This document shows positions 1-13,452 of a stretch of 64,000 nucleotides of DNA, in pieces. The position numbers and the translations under genes were made by a program. The DNA comes from Karstenula rhodostoma CBS 690.94 (lineage: Eukaryota > Ascomycota > Dothideomycetes > Pleosporales > Didymosphaeriaceae). Numbering within the stretch: the stretch's first letter is position 1; every line of letters begins with the position of its first letter. The notes under the pieces are model-generated. The model was not told the origin of the DNA. It searched no databases and saw only the letters and a program-made list of their open reading frames with translations. The stretch covers positions 17,052 to 81,051 of the forward strand of contig MU001501.1 in the NCBI GenBank assembly GCA_010093485.1, in the 5' to 3' direction.

Positions 1-2276
1 ATAATTAGTATTAGTTAATAGAATATTAAGTATTAGTTAATAAAATAATTAGTATTAATTAATAAATAAAATAATTAGTATTAATTAATAAAATATTAGA
101 TATTAGTTAATAAAATATTAGATATTATTACTTTATATATATATTACTTTTTATAGGATATATAGTATATATTCTATAACCTAATATACTTAGGTTTAAA
201 TATATATAGTTATAGTATTCTTTAATAATAGGGGGAACTTTTATTATATTTAGATAGGTTATAATTTATTTTTAAACTAGTTATTAATATTTTTATAAAT
301 AAAGGATCTTAGATTATATAGCCCTAGAAGATAAAGTATAAAAAAAAAAAAAAAAATTTTCTAAAGAGAATTAGTATAGTAAAGAATAGAATTTTAATAA
401 AATTTAATAAAAATTATAAAAATATTATATTTATACTTTTATATTATTTAGATTTATATAAAATAAAAAATTTTTATTATTATATTTTATTATATATAAG
501 TTATACTCTTTATAATAATATATAAATAAAAAAGCTTAGATTTAAATTTAATTTTAAATATAATATACTTTAAAAAAGAATATTATCTAGTTTATTATAT
601 AAAAGTATAAAAGTTAAATAGTAAAAAATAAAAAAACTAATATTAGAGAAATATATAAAAGTACTAATAGGGTTAGTATTAAAAAGAAATATACTAAGAG
701 ATAAAATAATAAAAAAAAAGACTAAAATATAAAAAAAAAAAAAAAAAAGTAATTAAAAGAAACTAGTATAAAAAAGGTAAATAAAAAACTAAAATAAAAA
801 TTAGAAAAGATAATAATATAAAAAGTAGTAAATATATAAAACTTATTTACTATAATAATTAAAAATATTATAATAAATAAAAAGAAGTAAAAATATAAAA
901 ACTTTATTTAGAATTTACTAGAAATAGATATAAATATAATAAATAGTATAATTAATAAAACTATAGTAATTAAAATAATAAACTATTTATAAAATTAAAA
1001 AATAGTACTATAAATATAGAGAGTATAATATAAAAAGGAAAAAAGGTTTTTTACTAATATAGAAAATAAAATAAGTAAACTTATAGTAAAAAAAGATATA
1101 TTATCTAGAGAAAATAAAGGAAATAATATAAATTAAAAATAAAACTAATTAGTATTATTATAGTATTTAAAAGGTATATATATAAAGTCTAGTTTTATAA
1201 AGAAAAATATAGTAAAGTTTATATTATTATATATAATAATAAAGTAGGGCTAAACTATTAGAATTATTAGGGAGATAAAATAGTAATAAATATAAATAAT
1301 AATTTAGATAGAATTTAAAGTAGTAGAAATAATAGTATAGAAGTAAAAAGTATTATTTAGTAAATAAAAAAAAGGCTATATAATTATAGTAAAGAAATAC
1401 TTATTTAGAATTTTATATTATATAATAAAAGGGGAAGAAACTATAGAATATATAGATTTATCTATATAAAAAAAATTTAAAAAATAATTAAAAATAGAAA
1501 AGAGATAATATATACTAAGGGTAAAGTTTAGAATTAAAATATTTATAATTTTATTTTAGAATACTATTTTAAATATATATATTAAAAAAGATATAACTAT
1601 AATATAATTTAATTTCTAGATAGATATAATTATAAAATATAATAAAAAGGTATTTAAAAATTTTATAGTAATTAAGAATATATATATTATCTATATAATA
1701 AATAGATTATCTTTTAAAAAATTATTATTAAAGAAATTATTAAATAATAACTTAGTAAAATATAATTTAGTAAAAGATTTATAGCTAATATATTATATTA
1801 TTAAAGAGAAAAGTTTTAGTAATATTAATATATAAAAGGATATACCTTATAATAGAGATTAATAAAAAAGTTTAAATATATATAAAGAATTATATTAAGG
1901 GGGGCTATAGAAAAATTAAATTTTTATAACTACCCCTATTATAGTTTTTAGATACTAGATATTAGTTAATAGAATAATTAATATTAATTAATAGAATATT
2001 AAATATTAGTTAATAAAATAATTAATATTAGTTAATAAAATAATTAATATTAGTTAATAAAATATTAAATATTAGTTAATAAAATAATTAATATTAGTTA
2101 ATAGAATATTAAGTATTAGTTAATAGAATAATTAGTATTAGTTAATAAATAGAATAATTAGTATTAGTTAATAGGATACTAGATATTAGTTAATAAAATA
2201 TTAAATATTACTATTTTATATATATACTATTTTTTATAAAATATATAATATATATCCTATAATCTAATATACTTAG
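1..2276. mobile_element. Degenerate LTR-type element, left end cut by window
   Basis: Two direct repeats flank about 1.76 kb of RIP-degraded sequence. Each repeat is an array of a roughly 22-bp unit (core attagttaataaaatatt) followed by a shared tail ending in ctaatatacttag (left copy ends 193, right copy ends 2,276). A purine tract, aaggggggct, lies at about 1,897 just before the right repeat, where a polypurine tract would sit in a plus-strand LTR element. No protein motif can be read in the interior. Similarity of the two repeats is seen directly; LTR identity is inference. Confidence 0.5.
1953..2276 (+). repeat. Right long repeat with 22-bp sub-repeats
   Basis: About a dozen degenerate copies of an approximately 22-bp unit (attagttaataaaatattaaat and variants with aattag or gatact) run to about 2,205, followed by a 70-bp tail shared with positions 124-193. 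Unit differences are mostly A/G and T/C transitions. Confidence 0.6.
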
Positions 2277-5250
2277 AAACTATTAGTAATAATAGAGATT
2301 TTTAAATAATAAAAAATATAACTTATAAAAATCTACTTTAAAATAGAAATATAAATAGACTACTAGAATTTTACTAATTTTATATTAATTAAAAAGTTTA
2401 ATTAATAATAAATATAATAGATAGAAGTTTTAATAAATTTTAATTTTATAATTTATTATTAATTTAGAACTTTTAATAATATAGTAGATACCTTAAGTAA
2501 ATAATTAGACTTAACTAAAAATAAAATTAAACTATATAATATAATATTATATAAATATAAAAATAATATATTTAAATATAATTAACTAAAAATTAGAGTA
2601 TAAATAGCTAGTCTAAAATATATAAAACTAAAAATATAAAATTTTTAGAACTATTAGAAATTTAATTAAGACTAGAAAAAAAAATATAACCTCTTTAAAT
2701 ATAATTTTAATAAAACTAGATAAGACTATTAATAGTAGATTATTATTAACTATAGATATATACCTATTCTAATTAAAAAACTATATAAATTAAAAAAATA
2801 GAGATACTTAAATATTAAAAAAATAATATATTATATTATAAATAAATATATTATCTCTAAGTTTAAATAGTTAGTAATATAAAAAATAAATAACTATTTA
2901 ATTTACTATAAAAATAAGTTTAAGAGATATAAGCCTTATAAATTTCTATAATTACTCTCTATAGTAAAATAACTATAGTAAAATATAATAATAAATTTTA
3001 TTATAAAACTTCTAAAATTATTATAACTAGAAATAAAGTATATATATAATACTATTATAGTAATAATATATAGACTTATAAAAATAGCTAAATTTAGGTC
3101 TATAAAAAAATTTATAATAATAGAGAAACTAGTCTATAAAATAAATAATATACTATTTTTTAAATATAAATTACTAGAAGAATTTATTATAAATAAAAAT
3201 AAATTTTTTATTTTAAAGTATTAGAATACTCTTACTATAGCTCTAGAAATAAACTAAAAACTATTAATAAATTTCTATTTTAAAATAGATAAATAAATAA
3301 AATATATAAATTAGATATTTAAGTAGTATTTATAATTTTATATTAATAAGTAATAGAATAACTAAATAGAACTTTTATTAATTATATAATTAATATATAA
3401 TAATTTAAGGTTAGATATAATAAAATACTTACTCTACTATATAAACTATAAATATAAACTAGTTATTTATTAAAATTTAAAAAATATAGAAAATATTTCT
3501 ACTAGAGTCTAAGATAAAGCTTAGAAAATAAAAAATTTTTATAAAATTCTATAAAAAAAATTATCTATAGAGCCCTTATAGTATTTAAAAATATAAATAA
3601 GTAAAGAATTAAAAAACTAACCTTTAAAAAGGGAGATAAAGTTTTTCTATTATAGAAAAATTTAAAAATAAAATAACTAAGTAAAAAACTAAATTATTTA
3701 TAAATAGAACCTTTTAAAATTTAAAAAATAAAGGGACTAATTATAACTAAACTACTTTTATTAATAAATATAAAGATATATTTTATTTTTTATAAATTAC
3801 TATTAAAACTAATAACTCTAAATACTCTAATTAAAACCTAGCTAGAGTTAGAAAATAATAAATATAAAATTAAAATAATTAAGAATTTATAAATAGTTAA
3901 GGATTAGTAAAAATATTTAATTAAATAAAAAGAATAGCTAGAATAATATAATATTTAAAAACTAAAAAAAAATCTTATAAATTATAAGAAACTACTAGAA
4001 AACTTCTACTAGTTAATAGTAAAAGACTAATTTTAAAAAGATTAAATAATAAGAATATTAGTCTAAAATTAAAAAAAAAATTAGAAAAAATAAAGAAATT
4101 AATAATAAAAGAATTAGTTTATAACTAGTCTAGATTAATTAAGGATTTATATAGTAGTAATATAGAAATAGTACTAATATTTATACTTTTTAAAATCTTC
4201 TTTTCTAGATAATCTAGTATATTAAATATATAAATATTATAAGTTATAAATAACTACTTTTACTTTTTTATTTTTATAATTTCTACTTTTAAATAAATAA
4301 TTTTAGCCTTAGTATAAAGAAGAATAAAATACTTTTTATATTTTTTAAACTAAATATATTTCTATTTTTTTTTAGAAATTTAAAAATTATATTTTATATA
4401 AATAGTAATATATATAATATACTCTCTAGTTAAAGTATTTAAAAAATACTTTAGAACCTTTTTTTCTATATAATAAGTATATTTTATTAGTATTAATAAA
4501 TTATAATAATAAATCTTATTAGTATAGATATAGTAATAATTAGTTAATAATTATTTTAATATCTTAGATATAGTTAGAGAGGCTTAGAAAATCTAGAAAA
4601 GAATATAATATTATATCTAGAGGTATAAAAGAATAAATTTTTATACCCCTAAACTATACTATAATAATAAATTATAGAGTAAAAATAAAATATTAGAATA
4701 ATAACTTTAAAGGAGGAAATAATATTATAATTATAGTAAAACTAAACTAGAAAAAAGAAAAAAATTATATATAAAATATTAGTAATAGAAATAAAACTAA
4801 TAGATACTTATATATAAGTTTATAGAATAGTTTATATTATAAGTTATATAACTATAATTTTACTAAAAATATAAAATTCTAGAAATATTAAATTTTAATA
4901 GGAGTAGAGTAAATACTTCTACTAAAAAAATAAAATCTATAAAAATAAACTAGAGAATTCTAAAATAGTAAAAATTAAAATAACTAGTATATAATCTAAA
5001 AGAATCTCTATATAGTTTCTATTTTTTATAATTAATTTAAAATATTATTTAGAAGTAGTTATTTTTATATCTAAATTAAAGCTATTTATATATATATAAA
5101 TATTTAGTTTTCTTTTAATATTATTATATTATATTCTATTATAATATAGAATTATTATTTAATTTTATATTTATCTCTATTATATTTTATTTCTTAAATA
5201 ATTCTTAAGGTATAAATCTAGAATAGGTATATAGAAAACCCCTTATAATA
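2277..5250 (+). mobile_element. Ty3/Gypsy retrotransposon relic, 3' half of pol plus 3' LTR
   Basis: Homologous to 18,570-20,841 along the strand. Read with its stops ignored, the plus strand shows the end of a Gypsy RNase H (conceptual residues NIVDTLSK around 2,475-2,500) and an integrase core strand (IVIIYRLIKIAKF-like, about 3,057-3,097; the family usually has a VDRLTK-type strand here). The purine tract aaaggagga at 4,709-4,717 precedes the LTR. The 5' part of the element is missing, and the copy abuts the right repeat of the 1-2,276 element, so it was truncated or interrupted there. All frames are destroyed by stops. Confidence 0.8.
4723..5250 (+). repeat. 528-bp LTR, copy 1 of the Gypsy family
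   Basis: It begins tattataatt right after the polypurine tract and ends ccccttataata. The ends are imperfect inverted repeats whose original TG...CA termini appear as TA...TA. The same sequence recurs inverted at 11,387-11,916 and 21,866-22,508, and in part at 13,165-13,452 and 21,692-21,832. Confidence 0.8.
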
Positions 5251-7966
5251 TTATCTTTTATAAAAATAAAAGGGTTTTTTAAAAAATAATCTTTAATAGC
5301 CTTAATATAATAAAAACTACTATAATAAAATATAATTAATAAAATCTTAGTTTAAATAATATTATTTTTTTAGATAAGTTATTTAATAATACTCTATATC
5401 TATTAAATTAAGATAATAATAATAAAAAAATAAATACTAATAATATAATAAATTAAATATAAACTCTAACCCTTTAATAATTATACTATTTTATTTTATT
5501 TTATAAATACTAAATATAGTATTCTATTATTTACTATTATTTAATTCTAGTTTATTTTAAATATTATTAAATAATATTAAATATACCTAAGGAGGGTAAG
5601 AAATATACTATAAAAAATAGTATTATTAATAATACCCCTACTACCCCTATAGAAAAAGCTAAAAAGGTATAATTAAATATTAAAAATTAGTAGAAACTAA
5701 CTAAGTATTATATAAAGTATAATTAAATAACTAAAAATAATATATTTTTTTTCTTTTTAGAATAAAAATATAGAGTTCTACTAATCTAATTTTATATTAT
5801 TTATATATAATTATATTAAATAATAATAAATAGTATATATTTTTATTTTTAATATAATTATATATAATAGCTAAAAGTATTTTTTATTTTACTTTAAATT
5901 TACTATCTATAAATATATTAGAAACTAATATAATATTATATTTATTACTAGAAAATAATATTAAATAATATTAAATATTATAATATAATATAAAATAGTT
6001 TTATTTTATATAGAATCTAGTAGAATAGTTAATTATAAATAATATAATTTTATTTTAAATTTACTATTTAGAGTTTTATTTATAACTAATCTAATATTAT
6101 ATTAATTATTAGAAAATAGAATTAAATATTATTATATTCTATATATTTATATAAACTAGTTATTTTTTTTATATATAATTATATAGTATATAATTTTATA
6201 TATAGATTATAGTTTATTTAGATTATTATAAAAAAGCTATATTTTAATATTTTATAGAATTATAACTCTATATATATCTATAGAAACTTATTATTTATTA
6301 TACTTAATAATTTTATTATTTATTACTTATAGTTTTATACTTATCTCCTCCCTTATAGTAGGTAGTAATCTAATAAGCTTATTAAGTAAATACTTATATA
6401 AGAATTAAAAATAATTATTATTTACTATATTTAATAGTTTTATTATTTATTATTTATAATTTTATACTTATCTCCTTCCTTATAGTAGATAAGAATCTAA
6501 TAAGTTTATTAAATAAATAGTTACTATTATAAATACCTACTAAAATTATATATTTTAGGGATAATATAAGTAAGAAAGATATAATTCTATTTTATATATA
6601 ATTAAAACTAGAATTTAATATTCTAAAAAATTCTTAGAGCTATTTATTAATTAATATTAAATAATATAATTTAATATTAAATACTATTTAATAATATTAA
6701 TTAGTATTTTACTAGTAGTTTTTATTAGAATTAGTATTATTATAAATATCTACTAAGATTATATATTTTAGAAATAATATAAATTAAAAAGATATAATTC
6801 TATTTTATATATAGTTAAAACTAGAATTTAATATTTTAAAAGGTTTTTAGAATTATCTATTAGTTAATATTAAATAATATAATTTAATATTAAATACTAT
6901 TTAATAATACTAACTAGTATTTTACTAGTAATTTCTATTAGAATTAGTACTATTATAAATACCTACTAAAATTATATATTATAGGGATAATATAAGTTAG
7001 AGAGGTATAATTCTATTTTATATATAATTAAAACTAGAGTTTAATATTTTAAAAGGTTTTTAAAACTATCTATTAGTTAATATTAAATAATATAATTTAA
7101 TATTAAATACTATTTAATAATATAAAATTATTATAGTTAAATTATAGTTAAAGTAAATAGTTTAAATATTAACTTTAAAACTAAAAGATTTTATTAATTA
7201 TTAAGTCTACTATCTTTTATATACTTAGATAATATAACTAAATTATATAAATATAAATATTATTTTAACTATATTTATAGACTATATATTATAGAGTAGA
7301 ATTTTATTAATATAACTAGAATATATTTTATTATTTAAATTAATAGTTCTTAAAACTCTTATTAGTAGCTAACTAGATATTATAAAATTAACTATAAAAA
7401 ATATTATAAAACTCTTTTAAAAGTTATTTATATAATATTATAAATAAAAGTAATAAAAACTTTAGTTTTTATTTTAAACTAATCTATATTATAGGTATCT
7501 AGTATTTAATAAAATTAAGTCTAAATTAATAGTTTTTAATTAAATAGATATATATCTAGTATTTAATTAAATTAAGTCTAGATTAATAGCTTTTAATTAG
7601 ATAGATATTAAAACTAGTAAGATATACTATTTTAATAATTACTAAATATTTTCCTTATTTAATTAATATAGTTTTTTAAAAGCTATTTATATAATAGAAT
7701 ATTTTTAATTAAAACTAAGAATAATATAATAATATATTAAATATAAAAATAAATTACTAGTAAAATATAATAATTCTTATTAGACTATAATACTATTATA
7801 TAATTTAATATAAATAAAAATAAATTAAATATTATTATTTATATTATATTTTAAATCTAATTAGTCTTTTATATATTATATAATATATAAATTACTATAG
7901 AATTATATTAAATAATATTAAATATAGAAAGTCTATAGAATATAATATAGTTTTATATAAATAAAA
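5251..7966. other. Unclassified AT-rich relics with tandem repeats
   Basis: I recognise no element here. Local tandem structure is visible: a 127-bp period at about 6,310-6,540 (containing ttatctcctccc, then ttatctccttcc), a 213-bp period with nearly three units at about 6,520-7,130, and two copies of an approximately 57-bp unit at about 7,498-7,612 (ctagtatttaataaaattaa and a near-identical second copy). Confidence 0.5.
6520..7130. repeat. 213-bp tandem repeat, about 2.8 units
   Basis: The marker aaatacctactaaaattata starts at about 6,531 and recurs with transitions at about 6,744 and 6,957, giving a 213-bp period. Each unit also holds the block tattaaataatataatttaa. Confidence 0.65.
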
Positions 7967-7984
7967 TTTTTTTTTTTTTTTTTT

Positions 7985-8640
7985 AGGGTCTAGATATTAT
8001 ATAAGATCTTAGTATATTTTAGTAATTAAAATTATTATTTTTAATTTAGAGTTTTTTATTATTAAATTATTTTATTTTAAAGTCTAGGTATTATATAAGA
8101 TCTTAGTATATTTTAGTAACTAAAATTATTTTTTTTAATTTAGATTTTTTTATTATTAAATTTTTTTACTTTAGAGTCTAGGTATTATATAAGATTTTAG
8201 TATATTTTAATAACTAAAATTTTTTTATTAATTTAGAATTTTTTATTATTAAATTTTTTTATTTTAGAGTTTAGGTATTATATAAAATTTTAATATATTT
8301 TAGTAATTAAAATTATTTTTTTTAATTTAGAATTTCTTATTATTAAATTTTTTTACTTTAGGATCTAGATATTATATAAGATCTTAATATATTTTAGTAA
8401 TTAAAATTTTTTTTTTTAATTTAGAATTTCTTATTATTAAATTTTTTTATTTTAGAGTCTAGGTATCGCGTAAAATCTTAGTATATTTTAGTAACTAAAA
8501 TTATTTTTTTTAATTTAGAATTTCTTATTATTAAATTTTTTTACTTTAGAGTCTAGGTATTATATAAAATCTTAGTATATTTTAGTAACTAAAAATTTTT
8601 TTTTTAATTTAAACCTAGATATTTTTTTATTTTAGTAAAT
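7985..8640. repeat. 94-bp tandem array, seven units
   Basis: The marker gtctaggtattatataag (or a transition variant) starts at about 7,988, 8,082, 8,176, 8,269, 8,363, 8,457 and 8,551, a spacing of 93-94 bp. An 18-base T run (7,967-7,984) borders the left side. The units are contiguous with no unique spacers. One unit keeps CGCG at 8,467-8,470 where the others read TATA. Confidence 0.85.
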
Positions 8641-8689
8641 ATATAGACTATTATTTTCCTATTTAGAATTCTAAAATAAAAAGGCCTAT

Positions 8690-11600
8690 ATATATAAAAT
8701 TATTAATAGTTTTTTTATAATTTAGAAATTTAAATATTATATCTAAATAATTTATATTTATTCTAGATTTTCTTTAAAAAATTTAATAATTTTAGTAGTT
8801 AAGATTTTTTTAGTTTATTATTATATAGCTAATTTAGTTAAAATATTTAGAATTTTTAGTTTTACTTTTTATAGGTACCTTATACTAGTAATCTATAATA
8901 TTAATTCTTAGCTATATATTATTTAATTTTTCTAGTTAATATTTAAATTATTTTCTAATAACTAGTTATAGTTTATAATAGCTTCTAGACTTTTTATATT
9001 TATTATAGTAAAGCTATATTAGGTTTTAAATTTTTTAATACCTATTAGTAATAATAGTATTTTAAAATATAACTAGTTTTTATTATATTTTTAAAAAAAT
9101 ATTCTATTTACTATTTCTAATTAAACTAGCTCTATTTTATTATAATATAGTAAATTATATTTTTTTATTATTCTAGATAAAATTAAATATTTAGTAGTAT
9201 TAGAATTTATTAGTATATTTATTTAGAATTCTTTAATTATAATCTATTTTTCTATATAAAATTCTATAGTACTATTATTTTTATTTATTTTTTAAACCTT
9301 TAGAATATATTTACTAGCTTAGCTTATTATATAGTAGTATTCTAGTTTTTTAATATTATTTAAATTTTATTATAGATTTCTATATATTTATATTTATTAT
9401 ATAATAGATAATTATTATATTATAAGTTTTTTATTTTTTTAAATTTTTTTATATATTACCTCTAGTTACTCTATTAGTATTTCTAAAGAATTTTAAAATA
9501 ATTCTAATATATATATTTTTATTATTATTTTATTTTAAAAATTTAAATAAGTTTTTTTTTATTTATTTAATTTTATTATATAGGTTACTCTATAACTAAA
9601 TAGTTATATAATATAATATATTTATAATATTTCTTTTATTAGTTATTAATAATTTTTTTTTTTATTAAAATATTTTAGATATTTTTCTATATAGTTATAG
9701 TTTTTTTATTAAACTTATTATATATATTTTAGGTCTTTTTATAAGGGATAAATATTATTACTATATTTATAAAAAAAATTAGTTTTTTTTAAATTATATT
9801 CTATAGACTAATATTCTACTATATACTTTTATTTCTAATATATAAAATAATAATATAAATAATATTAATACTATTTTAAAATATTATAGTATTTTTTCTA
9901 TTTCTTATATATATATATATAATATAATTTTATAGTATAATCTTTTTTTAATAGTTTTTTATATTTTAATTTACTAAATATTTTTATTACTATATTTTTT
10001 TCCCTTTTATAGTATTTATATTTAGTAAATTTATAATATTATTATTTAAATATTAAATAGTTTTTATTTATTTAAATTTACTATACTAGAACTAGTATTC
10101 TATTTTACTTTTTTTCTATTTAATAATATATTTAATTAGTATTTATATCTATAATTTTAATTTTATAGTTATAAATTAATATAAAATATTTACTACTTTT
10201 ATATATTTAATATAAATTTTATAGAATTTAATTTATAATATTTTTTTTATTAATTATTTTCTAGACTTTTATTAATAGTTTAGAGATTTTAGATTTATTA
10301 TTTATAATATCCCCCTATAATAATATAGGGATTTTAAACTATAGTATTACTATAGCTATTTTTATTATTTAGACTTACTTACTCTAGAACTTTCTTAAAA
10401 AATATTTAGTTTTAAAGTATTTTTTTTCTTTATAGTTTAGATAAGCCCTATTTTTAAAATATTACTATTAGATATTATTTTATTTCTTTTACTATATAAT
10501 TTATTTTTTTCTTTTATAAACTTTATTTTTTATAATTATATTTTTATTATAATTCTTTTATTTATAATATAGTTTTTATATATTAGTCTTTAAATTAAAT
10601 ACTAATTTAGTAGATTTTTTCTTTTTTAGCTATTATTTATATAATTAATAATTAATTTATACTATTAGTTCTATTAGGGTTTTTAGATTATTAGACTTTT
10701 TATAATAGAGTAATTTATTCTTAATAAACTCTTTTAAACTATTATAGTATACTTTCTATAATAGAATATTATTTTAATTAATTTTAGTCTAGAGCTATTA
10801 AAATATAGTAAAATATTTACTAGTTAATTTTATTTACTTAATATATTAAATAAATTATTTAGCTTATTATTTTTTATTTATTTTTTTAAATATAATTTTA
10901 ATTTATTTTTTAAATTTCTTTTAAAATTTAAATATTTTTATAGTTTTTTTATTCTATTAGTCTAGTTTTATTTTATATACTAGAAAGTCTTTAATAATAA
11001 AATATATTTATTCTACTATTCTTTCTATTATATATATTATAGTTACTAGAATTTTAGTCTAGTTATTTCTAAATATATTATTATTATATTTATAGTATAA
11101 TTTTATATTTATAAGAAAAATTTTAAGATTACTTTTAATTTTTTTATTATATTTTTCTAGAATCTAAAAGTTAATTTATATTAAATTAGCTATTACTATT
11201 AGAATCTATACCTATTCTAAAATAATAGTTAATTAAATTTTAAACTACTCTATCTTTTTAGCTTATATAGTTAAAAAAGTAGCTAAATTACTAACTAGAT
11301 CTAAGGCTAAACTTCTATTTAAGCCTTTTATACTAGTAGATATATTTAGTAATACTATATTAATTTAAACCCTTAAATAATTAAAATATTATAAGGGGTT
11401 TTTTATATATCTAACCTAAGTTTATATTTTAAGGATTATTTAAGAAATAAAATATAATAGAGATAAATATAAAATTAAATAATAATTCTATATTATAATA
11501 AAATATAATATAATAATATTAAATAAAAACTAAATATTTATATATATATAAATAACTTTAATTTAAATATAAAAGTAAATTATTTCTAAATAATATTTTA

Positions 11601-11916
11601 AAATTAATTATAAAGAATAAAAACTATATAGAAATTCTTCTAGATTATATACTAGTTATTTTAATTTTTATTATTCTAGAATTTTCTAGTTTATTTTTAT
11701 AAATTCTATTTTTTTAGTAGAAGTATCTACTCTACTTCTATTAAAATTTAATATTTTTAGAATTTTATATTTTTAATAGAATTATAGTTATATAATTTAT
11801 AATATAAGCTATTTTCTAAACTTATATATAAGTATCTATTAGTTTTATTTTTATTACTAATATTTTATATATAATTTTTTCCTTCCTTTTAGTCTAGTTC
11901 TATTATAATTATAATA
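8690..11916 (-). mobile_element. Gypsy-family 5' half (LTR plus gag region), inverted
   Basis: Read on the minus strand it has the 5' LTR (11,916 to 11,387), then a leader and a gag-like region to about 8,690. It is the reverse complement of 13,165-17,425 once the insertion at 14,655-15,917 is removed. Example pair: 10,860-11,000 matches 13,850-13,970 inverted. It is cut at 8,690 next to the 94-bp array. No RT or integrase is present. Stops occur in every frame. Confidence 0.75.
11387..11916 (-). repeat. 530-bp LTR, copy 2 (inverted, complete)
   Basis: On the plus strand it begins tattataaggggtt and ends attataataa, the reverse complement of the LTR at 4,723-5,250 with scattered transitions. 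Confidence 0.8.
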
Positions 11917-13164
11917 ATATACTAGTAAATTAAATTTATATTAGAAATTTTTATAAATTTTATCTAGATAATATAGATATAGATTAGTTTATTACTTAAA
12001 ATCTAATAAATATTTATATATAATTCTAGAATTAAAGTTATTTATTATTAATTATAGTTAGTTATTTTAGTTTCTAAATCTCCTTTTAGTATTATATAAA
12101 ATATTCTAGTATATAGAATTTCTAGAACTTAAACTATAATATATTATCTATATTATTTAAATTAATAATAAGTTACTTAAATTAAATATTTATAGTAACT
12201 ATATTTAAAAGGTTAATATTCTTTATATATATATTAGAAATAAATTTTTATAATTATATATTATTAAATATTTTATCTTCTACTTTAGTACTAATATAGA
12301 AGAGTTTAATTAAAATATTAAATTATAGATTTTATTTCTATATATACTTTATTAGTTTAGGTTCTTTTAAATAATAGTTTTATTTATAAAAATTAATAGG
12401 GTCTATATTCTATAACTTTTTTAATAATTAATTAATTTTTATATTAGACTAAGATTTATTTTTAGTATTATAGTCTACCTATATAACTAAAAGGTCTAGT
12501 AATAAAAAGTTTCTAATAGTCTAATTTATAATATTATATAAATAGTTTAAATTTATAATTTACTTTTTATTATTTTTATTAATATAGATTTATTTCTAAT
12601 TAAAATTTTATATTTAGATTTTCTTTAATTTATTTTATAGTTTTATTACTAGAAATTATTTTTATATATAGAATATAGTAATAGAATAGAATTATACTTA
12701 AATATATTTATTTTTATTAAAATATTATATAATAGTTTAGTATTCTTTATTAGTTACCTCGTTAATATTATTTTTATTTAGAAGTAGTACTATAGTATTT
12801 AGTATAGTAGATATAATATTAAAATCTATAATAAAATTATTTAAAATAATAGAAATAACTACTATTATAATTTTAATAATATATTTTTATAAATAGATAT
12901 ATTAGCTAATTTTATTTAATTTTAAATATTATAATTATAGAAAGTATACTAAAAGGTAATATAATAAAAAATAATACTAACTATAGAAAATAAAGGATTA
13001 GTAGTAAAATTTAAAAAAACTAGTTACTAATATTATATAATAATATTCTATAGAAATATAGGGCTAATAGAATAATAGAACTATATAATATTATTCTATA
13101 TAAAATAGATATTTTAGAAATAATAAATATTCTAGAGATAATCCCCTTTATATAGAATAATAGA
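11917..13164. other. AT-rich spacer between inverted Gypsy halves
   Basis: Single or highly diverged sequence of 1.25 kb between the two inverted element copies. I see no motif, repeat or open frame, apart from one surviving CpG at 12,760. Confidence 0.5.
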
Positions 13165-13452
13165 ATATTAAAAGAATAAAATAACTAGTATATAGTTTAA
13201 AAAAATCTCTATATAATTTCTATTTTTTATAGTTAATTTAAAATATTATTTAGAAGTAATTTATTTTTATACTCTAATTAAAGCTATTTATATATATATA
13301 AATATTTAGTCTTCTTTTAGTATTATTATATTATATTCTATTATAATATAGAATTATTATTTAATTTTATATTTACCTCTATTATATTTTATTTCTTAAA
13401 TAATTTTTAAAATATAAATCTAGATTAGATATATAGAAAACCCTTTATAATA
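13165..13452 (+). repeat. Truncated 5' LTR, copy 3
   Basis: Matches the last 290 bp of the 528-bp LTR and ends ccctttataata. Similarity to the complete LTRs stops at about 13,165. Confidence 0.7.

Noticed and set aside
1..200. Telomere or subtelomere at the left edge
   Set aside because: No TTAGGG-type repeat; the 22-bp units recur at 1,953-2,205 as part of an element.
7985..8640. Regular repeats suggesting a CRISPR array
   Set aside because: The 94-bp units are contiguous without unique spacers, and the DNA is eukaryotic.
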